Source: Acidobacteriota bacterium
GTDB taxonomy: Bacteria; Acidobacteriota; Terriglobia; Versatilivoradales; Versatilivoraceae
DNA: 44,304 nt
Assembly (NCBI GenBank): GCA_028875575.1
Contig: JAPPDF010000098.1
Location: 1 to 44,304, forward strand
Direction: 5' to 3'
The position numbers and the translations under genes were made by a program. The notes below the pieces were generated by a model. The model made no database searches and was not told where the DNA came from. It was given only the letters and a program-made list of their open reading frames with translations. Shown here one piece after another: positions 8,537-18,084 of the stretch (position 1 is its first letter; every line of letters starts with the position of its first letter).

Positions 8537-9529
8537 ATGCAACTCCGTCCGCCACAATCGATAGATCCGAATGTTCCGGCGATAATCCCCGAGGAACAGC
8601 AGCAGAATTTCAAGGCGTTCCTCGACAGGGTGCTGGATGACGTTGTGGGTGCGGCTTCACCCGGCATTATCCAGGCGGGTGACGAACTGTGGCTGGCAAT
8701 AGCCACCATTGCAGTGACCTGGGCAGGATTGCAGGTTGCCTTCAGCGGGTCCTTCAATTCCTGGGAGATCGTGAAGCTCATCTTCGTTCTAAGTGTTCCC
8801 AAAACCATGCTGCACTACTACAGCCAGGCTCTTCCTCACACCAACTCTACCTTTCCGCAGATCGTGGTGGAACAGGGGATCTGGCTGCAAAACATGTTTG
8901 TTTCCGACATCGTCTCCGGCATGCACACGGAACTCAACACCCTGTTTACCGCGCAGGGCAACGCTATACTGGCGGCCTGGCAGCGGATCGACTTCGAAGA
9001 CCTGTCACCCTCTACGGCATATGCCGCAGTCACACAGACAGTCCCGTCGATAGCGTTCGTATTTTTCGGCCTGCTCCTGCTGGCCCTGTTCTTCATCACC
9101 TATGCCCAGGTTCTCTGGGGGCACCTGGCCGTATCCATCTCTATCCTGCTCGGCCCCATCTTCATCCCCTGGCTGGTATTCGAGCCAATGGCCTTTCTGT
9201 TCTGGGGTTGGTTTCGGACGGTGCTTGTCTATTCTCTCTACGCTGCAATCGCCGGAGCCATCCTCCGCATATGGGGCGGCGTGGGATTGGGTTACGTCAC
9301 CACGTTGAGTCATTCGCCGCCCCTGGACAACTTTGCCGCGGTCGTTTACTGGTCGCTGATTCTCCTTCCTCTCTGCGCGGCGGGAATCCTGGCGGCCTGC
9401 AAAGTGGGAGAGATGGCTTCGCTACTGATTTCAGGAGCCGGCTTGGCTGGATCCGGCGGTGTTTCCTTGGCTGTCCATACGGCTGGTAAAGCTGCCATGA
9501 GTATATCGAGAGCTGTTTCCAGGCGATGA
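8537..9529 (+). CDS. virB6: VirB6/TrbL-like polytopic T4SS channel protein
   Basis: A 330-residue protein with multiple membrane segments: about 50-70 (LWLAIATIAVTWAGLQVAF), 170-215 (FGLLLLALFFITYAQ, then ISILLGPIFIPWLVF), 218-250 and 265-295. There is a long periplasmic loop in the middle. This is the TrbL/VirB6 layout, the inner-membrane channel component. ATG 8537 is only 12 nt downstream of the repeat element, and no convincing Shine-Dalgarno is visible there. Translation was probably coupled to virB5 before the insertion and may now be weaker. The stop overlaps the virB8 start by 4 nt. Confidence 0.88.
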   Translation: MQLRPPQSIDPNVPAIIPEEQQQNFKAFLDRVLDDVVGAASPGIIQAGDELWLAIATIAVTWAGLQVAFSGSFNSWEIVKLIFVLSVPKTMLHYYSQALPHTNSTFPQIVVEQGIWLQNMFVSDIVSGMHTELNTLFTAQGNAILAAWQRIDFEDLSPSTAYAAVTQTVPSIAFVFFGLLLLALFFITYAQVLWGHLAVSISILLGPIFIPWLVFEPMAFLFWGWFRTVLVYSLYAAIAGAILRIWGGVGLGYVTTLSHSPPLDNFAAVVYWSLILLPLCAAGILAACKVGEMASLLISGAGLAGSGGVSLAVHTAGKAAMSISRAVSRR

Positions 9530-10185
9530 TGTCCACAAAAGACACAGACCGTGAATACGCCGAAATCTGGGGTGAAACCCTCAACTCCAATCGTCACCTC
9601 CGCCTTCTCTCCATGGGGCTTGGCGGACTTACCCTCTTGTTGGCAGTCGTAGTAGTGCGCCTCGGTTTTCAGGAGATGCCCCGCCCGATCGTGGTACGTG
9701 TGGACGAGGTGGGTCGGGCCGAAGCCCTACAATACAAGGCCGTCGAAGCCAAATCCGACCCCCTCGATCCCACCACCAAGTACTTTTTGAATCGCTTCAT
9801 CCACGACCATTACTCTCGTCGGGCCGCCACGGTACAAGAACGCTGGACCCGCAGTCTGCGCTTTCTCACCACCGACTTGGCCAATGCCGCATTCCAGGAC
9901 GAAAACAGGAAAATTGCCCTGGTGGCGGCTCGAGTGGCTCGGGAGGAGACCAAAGTCGAGAACATCGTGTTGCGTATCCATGCCAATCGGTCGCCGCCCC
10001 ATGGAGCGACCGCCGACTTTGAAATGGTGCGCATCCGGCAGGAGAAAGAAGTAGGGCGGGATAAGTGGTCTCTTTCCCTGCAGTTTTCCTATATCACCCG
10101 AATCCCTCCTGATTTGATGGTTCACAATCCGATGGGTATCGTCATCACCTACCTGCAGACGGATCGGGCTCTGGTATCGGAATAA
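9526..10185 (+). CDS. virB8: VirB8/TrbF-like T4SS assembly factor
   Basis: A 219-residue bitopic protein with a short cytoplasmic N-terminus, one membrane helix at about 27-47 (LLSMGLGGLTLLLAVVVVRL) and a periplasmic NTF2-like domain. The C-terminal segment NPMGIVITYLQTDRALV matches the conserved end of VirB8/TrbF domains. VirB8 dimers nucleate T4SS assembly in the inner membrane. ATG 9526 overlaps the virB6 TGA; ATG 9529 is an adjacent alternative. The virB11 gene begins 28 nt downstream. Confidence 0.9.
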   Translation: MMSTKDTDREYAEIWGETLNSNRHLRLLSMGLGGLTLLLAVVVVRLGFQEMPRPIVVRVDEVGRAEALQYKAVEAKSDPLDPTTKYFLNRFIHDHYSRRAATVQERWTRSLRFLTTDLANAAFQDENRKIALVAARVAREETKVENIVLRIHANRSPPHGATADFEMVRIRQEKEVGRDKWSLSLQFSYITRIPPDLMVHNPMGIVITYLQTDRALVSE

Positions 10186-10213
10186 CAACGGATCAACCTG
10201 GGGATGCACCACC

Positions 10214-11188
10214 ATGAGTGCCAGTGGAATCGAGATGCTCAAGCCCTTGTTGCCGGGACTGGAGAGGGTGCTTGAAGATCAACAAGTGAGCGAAATCATG
10301 ATTAACGGGCCGGACAACGTCTGGATCGAGAAGAACGGGAAACTGGATCCCTTGTCAGCGCCGGATCTCGACTCCAAGGCTTTGGGGCGTGCCGCCATCC
10401 ATATTGCTCGCCCCCTGGGCCTGGATCCTGTGCACTCGCCCCTGGTGGATGCCCGTCTGGACGACGGCTCCCGTGTGGCAATCTGCATGCCGCCGGCCAG
10501 TCCGATGGTGGCGATCACGGTAAGACGCTTCGGGGGCCGGTCTTTCTCGACGGACGACTTGGTGCGCCAAGGTGTATTGGCGAAAGAGATCCTGAATGCA
10601 GCCGCAGACACGCTGCGGAAAGGCCAGAACATCCTTGTTTCAGGAGGAACCGGGAGCGGAAAAACGACCCTGCTCAATGCACTGATCGAATTGTTGCCCG
10701 AGACGGAACGCATTATTACCATCGAAGATGTGCTGGAATTGAACATTAAACGCGGCAACTGCCTCCGATTCGAGGCTCGTGGACTCAAGGACACGGTGAC
10801 CATTCGAAACCTGGTGCGACATGCGTTGCGCCACCGTCCGGATCATATCGTCATGGGTGAGGTTCGCGGTGGCGAAGCCGCGGACCTGCTGCAAGCCCTC
10901 AATACCGGCCACGGTGGCTCGTTGACAACTATCCATGCCAATAGCGCTCAAACGGCCTTGGCGAGGCTTGCCAGTTGCGCCGCCCAGGCAAGCAGTCGGC
11001 TTCCCTGGAGCGTGACCTGTCGTAGCATCGTTGACGGCGTGCGCATGGTGGTGCAAATGACGCGGCGGCGCGGCTTGCGGTTTGCGGAAGAGGCACTCTT
11101 TGTAGAGGGTTACGATGCTGCTACCGACTGCTGGGACGTGGAGACCATTTGGAGAGGACAGTCGCTGGCAGTCAGAAATGCGGGCTAG
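10214..11188 (+). CDS. virB11: VirB11-family traffic ATPase
   Basis: A 324-residue protein. Walker A GGTGSGKT is at 144-151, the Walker B/Asp-box region [13 protein letters not shown] at about 214-226, and a His box [12 protein letters not shown] at about 231-242. These are diagnostic for VirB11/TrbB/PulE secretion ATPases. The N-terminal domain contains [15 protein letters not shown], typical of the TrbB subgroup. It is a cytosolic hexamer that switches the T4SS between pilus assembly and transfer. It is the last gene of the operon; no virD4 or relaxase gene follows. Confidence 0.95.
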   Translation: MSASGIEMLKPLLPGLERVLEDQQVSEIMINGPDNVWIEKNGKLDPLSAPDLDSKALGRAAIHIARPLGLDPVHSPLVDARLDDGSRVAICMPPASPMVAITVRRFGGRSFSTDDLVRQGVLAKEILNAAADTLRKGQNILVSGGTGSGKTTLLNALIELLPETERIITIEDVLELNIKRGNCLRFEARGLKDTVTIRNLVRHALRHRPDHIVMGEVRGGEAADLLQALNTGHGGSLTTIHANSAQTALARLASCAAQASSRLPWSVTCRSIVDGVRMVVQMTRRRGLRFAEEALFVEGYDAATDCWDVETIWRGQSLAVRNAG

Positions 11189-11594
11189 AGCCATTTCCCT
11201 CGGCGCCAAGCTCTGTGGGTGAGCTGTACAGATTGTTGAGATTTCCATGGTGGAACATCTTCCGGCAACAGGTGCACCCTGACGCAGTAGTAAAGCGGGT
11301 TTCCAGTGAAGGCTGACCGAAACCCGATCGAAGTAAACCTCCCTCGCAACCAAGCTCCCTCAACAACACCAACGGACGGTTGAGTTTCCGCTGAACCGTC
11401 GAAATCAGCGCTTGGCCTGTTTCGGTCCGAGCAACGGCCTGTCGGGTTCCGATTTCATTCTCTGGTGTCCAGACTTTCGATGAAGCCGACCTCCCTCTCA
11501 CGGAATTTCTTCGCACAAGAATTTGGATGGAAACGGAAGGGTTCCTTTTGATTAAAGGAATTGCCACTGCCGAAGGCCCCCATCGGAGGCACGG
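11189..11594. other. Intergenic region between virB11 and the Calx-beta gene
   Basis: No gene supported on either strand. A 7-bp perfect inverted repeat, TTCCTTT (11542-11548) and AAAGGAA (11554-11560) with loop TGATT, lies about 35 nt before the Calx-beta gene start and could be an operator or a leader hairpin. An open frame on the minus strand at about 11,172-11,567 has no recognisable domain and overlaps the virB11 end, so I do not call it. No T-tailed terminator was seen after virB11. Confidence 0.35.
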
Positions 11595-14500
11595 ATGTCG
11601 GCATATTCCCCACTCTTCTCCTCTTTCCTATGGTTACGATTTTTGTTGGCGCTGTTTCTCGTGACCGTTCTCTTCCCAGCAGACAGTAACGCTCAGACCC
11701 CCTCGATATCTCTCACCTGTTCCCCCACCATAATTGTTGCAGGCCAAGACGTAACTATCACTGCAACCATTTCCCCCAGCACCGCAACTCCCGACTCGGA
11801 CCTGACCGTAGCGGTTACCAACATCGGGTACGGCATAACTCACACGAACCCTGTTATCGCAGCCGGCGAGTACCAGGGTACGGGAACCGCCACCGACACA
11901 GGGGGGGCTCGGGGGCGAAACATATCTGTTGGCTTCCACGCTCCCGCCGGTTACAGCCACGGAGGGGGGTGCAGTTTTACCGTGGCCGGCGGCGGACCTC
12001 CTCCCCCTCCGCCTCCGGCAACGTCGGTCACCCTGTCGGTTGCCCCGGCCAGCTTTGCCGAGGACGACTCAGCAACCGCCGTTACCGTCACGGCGACCGC
12101 AAGTGGCACACTCGCGTCCGCGACGATTGCTCTTTCTCTGGGAGGCACGGCCAGCTGGGCCGATTACACCGTGACCGGCACGCAGTTGATCCAAATCACC
12201 AACTCCAGGACCGGCTCGACGGTGCTGATCTTCACACCAATCCAAGACGTAGTCTACGAGGGGGATGAGACCGTTACCATCTCCGGAACTGCGTCCGGAT
12301 TGTCGGTGACCCGGGCCGTGCTGAACCTGGTCGATGACGAGGCGGTGCCGACGGTCACGCTGTCGGTGAATCCGCGGAGCTTCGCCGAGGACGATTCGGC
12401 GACCGCGGTCACGGTGACGGCCACCTTGAGCGGGACGATGAGCGCAGAGGCGAGGGTGGCGTTGGCGCTGGCAGGCACAGCCACGTCGGCGGATTACGGG
12501 GTGACGGGGTCGCAGTCGATCACAGTAGCGGCCCTGGTCAGCTCGAACACCACAACCTTGACTTTCGCGCCGGTCCAGGATGTGGTCTATGAGGGCGACG
12601 AGACGATCGAGGTGAGCGGCGCGGCCACAGGCCTGGTCGTGATCTCGGCCACCCTCACGCTGACCGACGACGAGGCGGTGCCCACCGTCGCGTTGTCCGT
12701 CAACCCGGCGAACTTTGCCGAAGACGACCCGGCAACCCCGGTTACGGTGACGGCGACCTTGAGCGGGGCGATAAGCACGCAGACGACGGTTGGGCTGACC
12801 CTTGCAGGCACTGCCACGTCGGCCGATTACGCCGTAGCCGGAACGCCGGCGATTACGGTCGCGGCGCTTGCGATGAGCAACACGACGGTGCTGACCCTCA
12901 CGCCCGTTCAGGACCTGGTCTACGAAGGAGACGAGACGATCACGGTGAGCGGCACCGTTGCGGGGCTCGTGGTGACCGGAACCACCCTCACGCTGACCGA
13001 CAATGAGCCGGTGCCCACCGTCACCCTGTCGGTTGCCCCGGCCAGCTTCGCCGAGGACGACTCAGCAACCGCCGTTTCCGTCACGGCGAGCGCAAGTGGC
13101 ACACTCGCGTCCGCGACGATTGCTCTTTCTCTGGGAGGCACGGCCAGCTGGGCCGATTACACCGTGACCGGCACGCAGTTGATCCAAATCACCAACTCCA
13201 GGACCGGCTCGACGGTGCTGATCTTCACACCAATCCAAGACGTAGTCTACGAGGGGGATGAGACCGTTACCATCTCCGGAACTGCGTCCGGATTGTCGGT
13301 GACCCGGGCCGTGCTGAACCTGGTCGATGACGAGGCGGTGCCGACGGTCACGCTGTCGGTGAATCCGCGGAGCTTCGCCGAGGACGATTCGGCGACCGCG
13401 GTCACGGTGACGGCCACCTTGAGCGGGACGATGAGCGCAGAGGCGAGGGTGGCGTTGGCGCTGGCAGGCACAGCCACGTCGGCGGATTACGGGGTGGCGG
13501 GGTCGCAGTCGATCACGGTCGCGGCGCTTGCGAAAGCGGGCGCCACCATACTGACTTTCACGGCCCGAGACGACCCGGTCGATGAGACCGACGAGACGAT
13601 CGAGATTACCGGCACCTCGGGCGGCTTGTCGGTCACCGGTACGGTGCTGACCCTCCTCGACAACGACGAAGTGGGACTGATTCTGTCCGAGATGTCATTG
13701 ACGGTCGATGAGGCCGGGGCCACGGCCACCTATACGGTGCAGCTTGCGACATTGCCCGCCGACCCCGTTACCGTCAATCTCACCAGCCAGGACAGCGCCA
13801 TTGCGACCGTTTCCCCGGAGACGCTTCTCTTCAATCCCTCCCAGTGGAACCGGGCCCGCACGATAACGGTGAGCGGCGTCAACGACGACGTGGACAACCT
13901 TGAGGACAAGCGCGAGGTGACCATTGACCACCAAGCCTCGGGGGGGGACTACCTGGCGGTCACAGCCACCCTTGCGGTCGTCGTGCGGGACGACGACCGC
14001 GCCGGTGTCCGCCTCATGCCCGAGGAGCTTCAGATCGATGAGGGCGATACAGGTTCCTACACCCTCGAGCTGACTTCCGAGCCTCTCGCGGTCGTGGTCC
14101 TGAACCTCACACGCCTCGGTGACGGCGTTGACGAGTTGGACTGGGATCCGAAGCGGCTGACCTTTGCGCCTGAGAATTGGAATCAGCCGCAAACGGTCAC
14201 CGTGACCGTCGCCGAGGACATCGACACCGCCGATGAGGTGGCGCTGCTGCGCCACACCTCCACCAGCCAAGACCCCAGATACGACCCTATCGGGATCGAT
14301 GACCTTGAGATCCTCATCGATGACGACGACACTCCGGTCACCTCCGCCACCCTGACTCTCAGCGACCAGGAAATCGCCGAATACGAGCCTGCGGCCGCGG
14401 TAGCGGTCATCGCCAGGCTGGATGCCGTTACCACCACTCCCCGCATCATCAGCCTGTCGCTGGCAGGCACGGCCTCAGCAAGAGACTATGAGGTCGGCGG

Positions 14501-17500
14501 CGAGCTCGCCATCACCGTCGATCCCGGCGACGACACCGGCCAGACCCTGCTCACTTTCGTTCCCATCGATGACCCCCTGGTCGAGGGGGAGGAGACCATC
14601 GTCGTCAACGGCGCTTCCCCCGGATTGACCGTTACTCCGACCGTCCTCACTCTCGTTGACGACGATACCGGTGGCGGCGAGCCGATCGGCAACCTATCGG
14701 TCGATATCGATCGCCTCACTGAATCCGCCCGCGACACTCTCATCACCGTCACCCTCACCCTGCGCGAGGGTCTTGCCTTCGACGAGTTGCGCACCTTTAA
14801 TGTCGCCGTGCGCGAAAGCGGCCAACCGGATGCCGTCGATTTTCAGCCTGTACTGCCTCTCTCCATAACCCTCTTATCCAACAGCTCACTCGGCCATTCC
14901 ACCTTCCTTCTTCGCCCCGACAACGACCTCGTCGATGAGATCGACGAGACCATCGCTATCGCTGTTGTCGACAGTTCTCTCCCCGTCAACCCTGCCGAGA
15001 TCATCCTCGTGGACGACGATGCGCCGCCTACCGGGATTTCGCTTTCCGTGGATGATTCTGACATCACGGAGGGAGACCCCCCTACAGACATCACTCTCAC
15101 CGCCACAGTCGACGGCGGCACTGCCTATGCCCGTACGATCGCCCTCTCCCTCTCCCTGGGCGGAACAGCCATAGAGGGAGAGGAGGGAGACTATACCGTC
15201 TCCGGAATCCTCGGCGTCACCATCCCGGCCGGCCAGCATTTCGCAACCACCGTCCTCACCTTCATGCCCGTGGACGACAGCCGGGACGAGCTTCATGAAA
15301 CGATCGACGTTACCGGGAGCACTCCGGGAGGACTTCCCGTCACTCCGGCCTCATTGACGTTGCTGGATAACGACGAGTCCCTGCTCAGCCTGCGGGCTGA
15401 GCCGCGGAGCATCCAGGAAGGCTCTGGGCCGGTGGCGGTCACTCTTACCGCTGCCATACGTAGCGGCACGCCGTACAGCCAGCCTCTTTGGGTTTCACTG
15501 CAGTTGGGCGGAACGGCTCTCAGAGCCGCTGACTACACCGTGTCCGGCTCCTTGACCGTTTCCATCCCCGCCGGCGAGCTGGAAGCCTCTACTTCTCTAT
15601 CCCTGGCTCCGATCGACGACACCTTGGACGAACCTGAGGAAACCATCGAGATCGTCGGAAGCGCCAGCGTCGGCTTCTCCAACACCGCCACTGTCCTCCT
15701 GATCGACAATGATATTCCCCCGACTCGGATCTACCTGACGGCTTCCCCGGCCAGTCTCAGCGAAGCTGCTCCCCCCACACGTGTGTTTCTGGAAGCCCGC
15801 CTTGAAGGCGATACCGCTTTTTCTCGCGACACTAGAATTGCTCTTGAGCTTGCCGGGTCCGCCGTTGCTACGGTCGACTACGAGCTCGACGGCCTCGCCG
15901 ATCCTTTCGTGATCCCTGCCGGCCGGTTAAGCGCCACCCGCGAGCTCACCCTCACTCCCATTGACAACCCTCATCCTGAGGGGGCTGAGCAGATCCTCAT
16001 CGGTGGAACCGCCCTCGTGCCAGTGGTTTCGGCTGAGATAACCCTTTTGGATGACGACGGCGAGGACCTCGACATAAGCTTCAGCCATTCCCACTACACC
16101 GCCAACGAGTACGGATCCCCAGCCGAGGTTACTATTACGGTGACCCCGGCCGCCGATCGTTCCGAGCTGATTTCCCTGTCCGTTGTCCACCTGGGCGGAG
16201 CTACGATCGACGATTACCAGGGATTACCCCTGGAAATTGCCATTGACGTCGGCGACCAACTTCTCACTTTTACTATTGAGGCCTTACCGGACCAGGTCTA
16301 CGAATCCGGAGAAAAGATCCAGCTTCGCCTGGATTCACCCTCTACCAGGCTTACCTTCAACCCTATACCTTCAGCCACCGTCGCCTTTGTCGAACAGCGT
16401 TCCATCGACGAGTTTTCCAGCGAAGCCCAAACCGTCCTGGCGCTTTCGGCCCGTGCCTGGTCCGACAGCATCCAGTCCACTCTCGAGGAACGATTCAGCC
16501 GCGCCCGCCAGACCGAGCAGTGGGGCGGCTGGCAGGCCGACTACCAGGAGGCTTCCCCGGCCGTTTCACCCATACCCTCAACTACCCGCTTGAACTCGCC
16601 TTCTTCCATTGCCGATCGCATCATTCCCGGGGACTGGCTCGCCACCTGGAGACAACGCAACGAGCGGCGCAACATGGGCGTGATCCAACCCAGGCTGTCG
16701 CTCAGCAAGCTCCTCGCCAGGATCAAGGGCTGGAGGCCCGTCCTCTGGGCCGAAGGCAACACCCATCATTTCTCCGGCAATCTTCGCACCCTCGACTACC
16801 AAGGAGGCTTCCAGGCTGCCCATGTCGGCCTCGATCTGCGCTCCGGCAAGAAGACCCTCCTCGGTGCTTCCCTCATGCGCGGCCGATCCCTGATCGATTA
16901 CTCCGATGGAGCGGTCCTCGACGGCGAAACCCAGGCCACCCTCTACTCCGTCCATCCCTACTTGCACGTCCAGGCCACCGATCGCATCGCCCTTTGGGCG
17001 CTCGGCGGCTTCGCCACCGGCCCCGTCGCTTTCCGCGAACTCGACCGCGACCACGATATCCGCGCCTTCGGCCGTCTCGCCGGGGGAGGCGCTCGTTTTC
17101 TCGCCAATAGCTGGGAACGCCGCGAACTCGCCGTTCGCACCGATGGCGACGTCGCCTGGATCGGCGCAGACCTCCAGGAGGCCTCCGCTACCATCGGCGG
17201 CCTCGCAGGCCGTCTCCGCCTCCTGGCTGAAATCACCCAGACCCTGCGTCCTTTCGGTCAGACCGTTGTTGTTACGGGTGAAGCCGGCGGCCGCCTCGAC
17301 CGCGGCGCGGCCCACCGCGGCGCCGCGCTTGAAGCTGCAGGCCGCATCAGCTGGCGCAATCCCGAAAAGGGCCTCGACCTGTCAGCCCACGGCCAATCCC
17401 TTCTCTGGCATCAATCTTCCTTCCGCATTGGGGGTGCCGGCATCCAGGCCGGCTGGGACCCCGGAGCCGAAAAACGGGGCCTAGCCGTCCACTTCGCTTC

Positions 17501-17690
17501 CGGCCGAGGTTCCCGCGCGGGTAGAACACGCCTGTTCCATGATCCCATCGACCGCCTCCTCCAACCAGGAGCCGCTCTTGACACCGAGATCGAGCTCGGC
17601 TACGGAACAGGCGTTCGCAATCGTCTGCTGACGCTGACGTTTCGGCTCCGGGGTCTTTCCGGTTGGACCGCCGCCGTCGACCTGCGCTGA
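11595..17690 (+). CDS. Giant Calx-beta repeat surface protein with C-terminal beta-barrel-like domain
   Basis: A 2,031-residue protein starting at ATG 11595 with GGAGG at about 11586. It has a signal peptide (LLALFLVTVLFPADSNA, cut near residue 33), an N-terminal Ig-like domain to about 130, and a short polyproline linker. About 13 Calx-beta repeats follow (roughly 145-1605), recognisable by recurring LSVxPxSFAEDD starts and VYEGDET calcium-loop segments. The last 320-420 residues contain alternating hydrophobic strands like an autotransporter or outer-membrane barrel (LWALGGFATGPVAF, LLTLTFRLRGLSG). The end lacks the usual terminal aromatic residue, so the barrel is an inference. There is no RTX GGxGxDxxx repeat. 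It is probably a calcium-binding adhesin. It lies directly downstream of the T4SS operon on the same strand. Confidence 0.85.
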   Translation: MSAYSPLFSSFLWLRFLLALFLVTVLFPADSNAQTPSISLTCSPTIIVAGQDVTITATISPSTATPDSDLTVAVTNIGYGITHTNPVIAAGEYQGTGTATDTGGARGRNISVGFHAPAGYSHGGGCSFTVAGGGPPPPPPPATSVTLSVAPASFAEDDSATAVTVTATASGTLASATIALSLGGTASWADYTVTGTQLIQITNSRTGSTVLIFTPIQDVVYEGDETVTISGTASGLSVTRAVLNLVDDEAVPTVTLSVNPRSFAEDDSATAVTVTATLSGTMSAEARVALALAGTATSADYGVTGSQSITVAALVSSNTTTLTFAPVQDVVYEGDETIEVSGAATGLVVISATLTLTDDEAVPTVALSVNPANFAEDDPATPVTVTATLSGAISTQTTVGLTLAGTATSADYAVAGTPAITVAALAMSNTTVLTLTPVQDLVYEGDETITVSGTVAGLVVTGTTLTLTDNEPVPTVTLSVAPASFAEDDSATAVSVTASASGTLASATIALSLGGTASWADYTVTGTQLIQITNSRTGSTVLIFTPIQDVVYEGDETVTISGTASGLSVTRAVLNLVDDEAVPTVTLSVNPRSFAEDDSATAVTVTATLSGTMSAEARVALALAGTATSADYGVAGSQSITVAALAKAGATILTFTARDDPVDETDETIEITGTSGGLSVTGTVLTLLDNDEVGLILSEMSLTVDEAGATATYTVQLATLPADPVTVNLTSQDSAIATVSPETLLFNPSQWNRARTITVSGVNDDVDNLEDKREVTIDHQASGGDYLAVTATLAVVVRDDDRAGVRLMPEELQIDEGDTGSYTLELTSEPLAVVVLNLTRLGDGVDELDWDPKRLTFAPENWNQPQTVTVTVAEDIDTADEVALLRHTSTSQDPRYDPIGIDDLEILIDDDDTPVTSATLTLSDQEIAEYEPAAAVAVIARLDAVTTTPRIISLSLAGTASARDYEVGGELAITVDPGDDTGQTLLTFVPIDDPLVEGEETIVVNGASPGLTVTPTVLTLVDDDTGGGEPIGNLSVDIDRLTESARDTLITVTLTLREGLAFDELRTFNVAVRESGQPDAVDFQPVLPLSITLLSNSSLGHSTFLLRPDNDLVDEIDETIAIAVVDSSLPVNPAEIILVDDDAPPTGISLSVDDSDITEGDPPTDITLTATVDGGTAYARTIALSLSLGGTAIEGEEGDYTVSGILGVTIPAGQHFATTVLTFMPVDDSRDELHETIDVTGSTPGGLPVTPASLTLLDNDESLLSLRAEPRSIQEGSGPVAVTLTAAIRSGTPYSQPLWVSLQLGGTALRAADYTVSGSLTVSIPAGELEASTSLSLAPIDDTLDEPEETIEIVGSASVGFSNTATVLLIDNDIPPTRIYLTASPASLSEAAPPTRVFLEARLEGDTAFSRDTRIALELAGSAVATVDYELDGLADPFVIPAGRLSATRELTLTPIDNPHPEGAEQILIGGTALVPVVSAEITLLDDDGEDLDISFSHSHYTANEYGSPAEVTITVTPAADRSELISLSVVHLGGATIDDYQGLPLEIAIDVGDQLLTFTIEALPDQVYESGEKIQLRLDSPSTRLTFNPIPSATVAFVEQRSIDEFSSEAQTVLALSARAWSDSIQSTLEERFSRARQTEQWGGWQADYQEASPAVSPIPSTTRLNSPSSIADRIIPGDWLATWRQRNERRNMGVIQPRLSLSKLLARIKGWRPVLWAEGNTHHFSGNLRTLDYQGGFQAAHVGLDLRSGKKTLLGASLMRGRSLIDYSDGAVLDGETQATLYSVHPYLHVQATDRIALWALGGFATGPVAFRELDRDHDIRAFGRLAGGGARFLANSWERRELAVRTDGDVAWIGADLQEASATIGGLAGRLRLLAEITQTLRPFGQTVVVTGEAGGRLDRGAAHRGAALEAAGRISWRNPEKGLDLSAHGQSLLWHQSSFRIGGAGIQAGWDPGAEKRGLAVHFASGRGSRAGRTRLFHDPIDRLLQPGAALDTEIELGYGTGVRNRLLTLTFRLRGLSGWTAAVDLR
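12027..12522 (+). repeat. Internal Calx-beta duplication, copy A
   Basis: About 495 bp (Calx-beta repeats 1 and 2) recur 993 bp downstream at 13020-13515. Only about three substitutions occur in the first 80 bp and then more than 350 bp appear identical, including silent positions. That implies a recent duplication or gene conversion inside the gene. Confidence 0.85.
13020..13515 (+). repeat. Internal Calx-beta duplication, copy B
   Basis: Second copy of 12027-12522, offset 993 bp (331 codons), encoding Calx-beta repeats 4 and 5. At its 3' end the sequence switches to match repeat 3 (ATTACGGTCGCGGCGCTTGC near 12851) rather than copy A. This mosaic boundary points to recombination among repeats. 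Confidence 0.85.
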
Positions 17691-17728
17691 CGGCGGCACT
17701 TTCCCGCAGAGGGGGAGCGGAGAATAGA

Positions 17729-17863
17729 ATGCCTAAAACTCAACAGACACTGACAGAGATCGATCGACAGCTTCGCCGCGACGTGTCGCCGCCTCCCGGC
17801 GTGCCAGCCTGGCGCGAATGCGGATGTTGGCAGGAGGACGCCTTCTGGGAAGAGGAGTGGTGA
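17729..17863 (+). CDS. Possible 44-residue small protein
   Basis: ATG 17729 is preceded by a purine-rich GGGGGAGCGGAG stretch that could act as a ribosome binding site, 39 nt after the Calx-beta stop. The product is hydrophilic with a Pro-rich centre (VSPPPGVPAW), two cysteines in ECGC and an acidic aromatic end (FWEEEW). There is no signal peptide or known domain. It could be a small protein co-transcribed with the Calx-beta gene or a chance frame. The region from here to 18,084 shows nothing else that I can support. Confidence 0.3.
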   Translation: MPKTQQTLTEIDRQLRRDVSPPPGVPAWRECGCWQEDAFWEEEW

Positions 17864-18084
17864 CCCCCGTCAGGCGCCTCCGCAGGACTCGCCACGGGAA
17901 GCAATTGAGTGTCGGGAGCGAGTTCGACCTTCAACCCACCAGTCCCGACACCAACCCTTTGAACCTGGAACTTGAAGGGTTCGAGGGAAAGGAAGCCGGG
18001 GCGCGGACATGGGGCCTGCGCATCCGCATGTCCATTCCGATCTGAGCCCAGCGCCAGCCGGCGAAGAAGCCCGATCCATCCTCC

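Noticed and set aside
2126-11188. Complete conjugative element
   Set aside because: No relaxase, VirD4, oriT-like site, integrase or attachment repeat was found around the operon.
11172-11567. Minus-strand frame of about 131 codons between virB11 and the Calx-beta gene
   Set aside because: It overlaps the virB11 end and shows no domain, signal or ribosome binding site.
11595-17690. RTX toxin or type I secretion substrate
   Set aside because: No GGxGxDxxx nonapeptide repeats and no adjacent ABC exporter or membrane-fusion gene; the repeats are Calx-beta and an N-terminal signal peptide is present.
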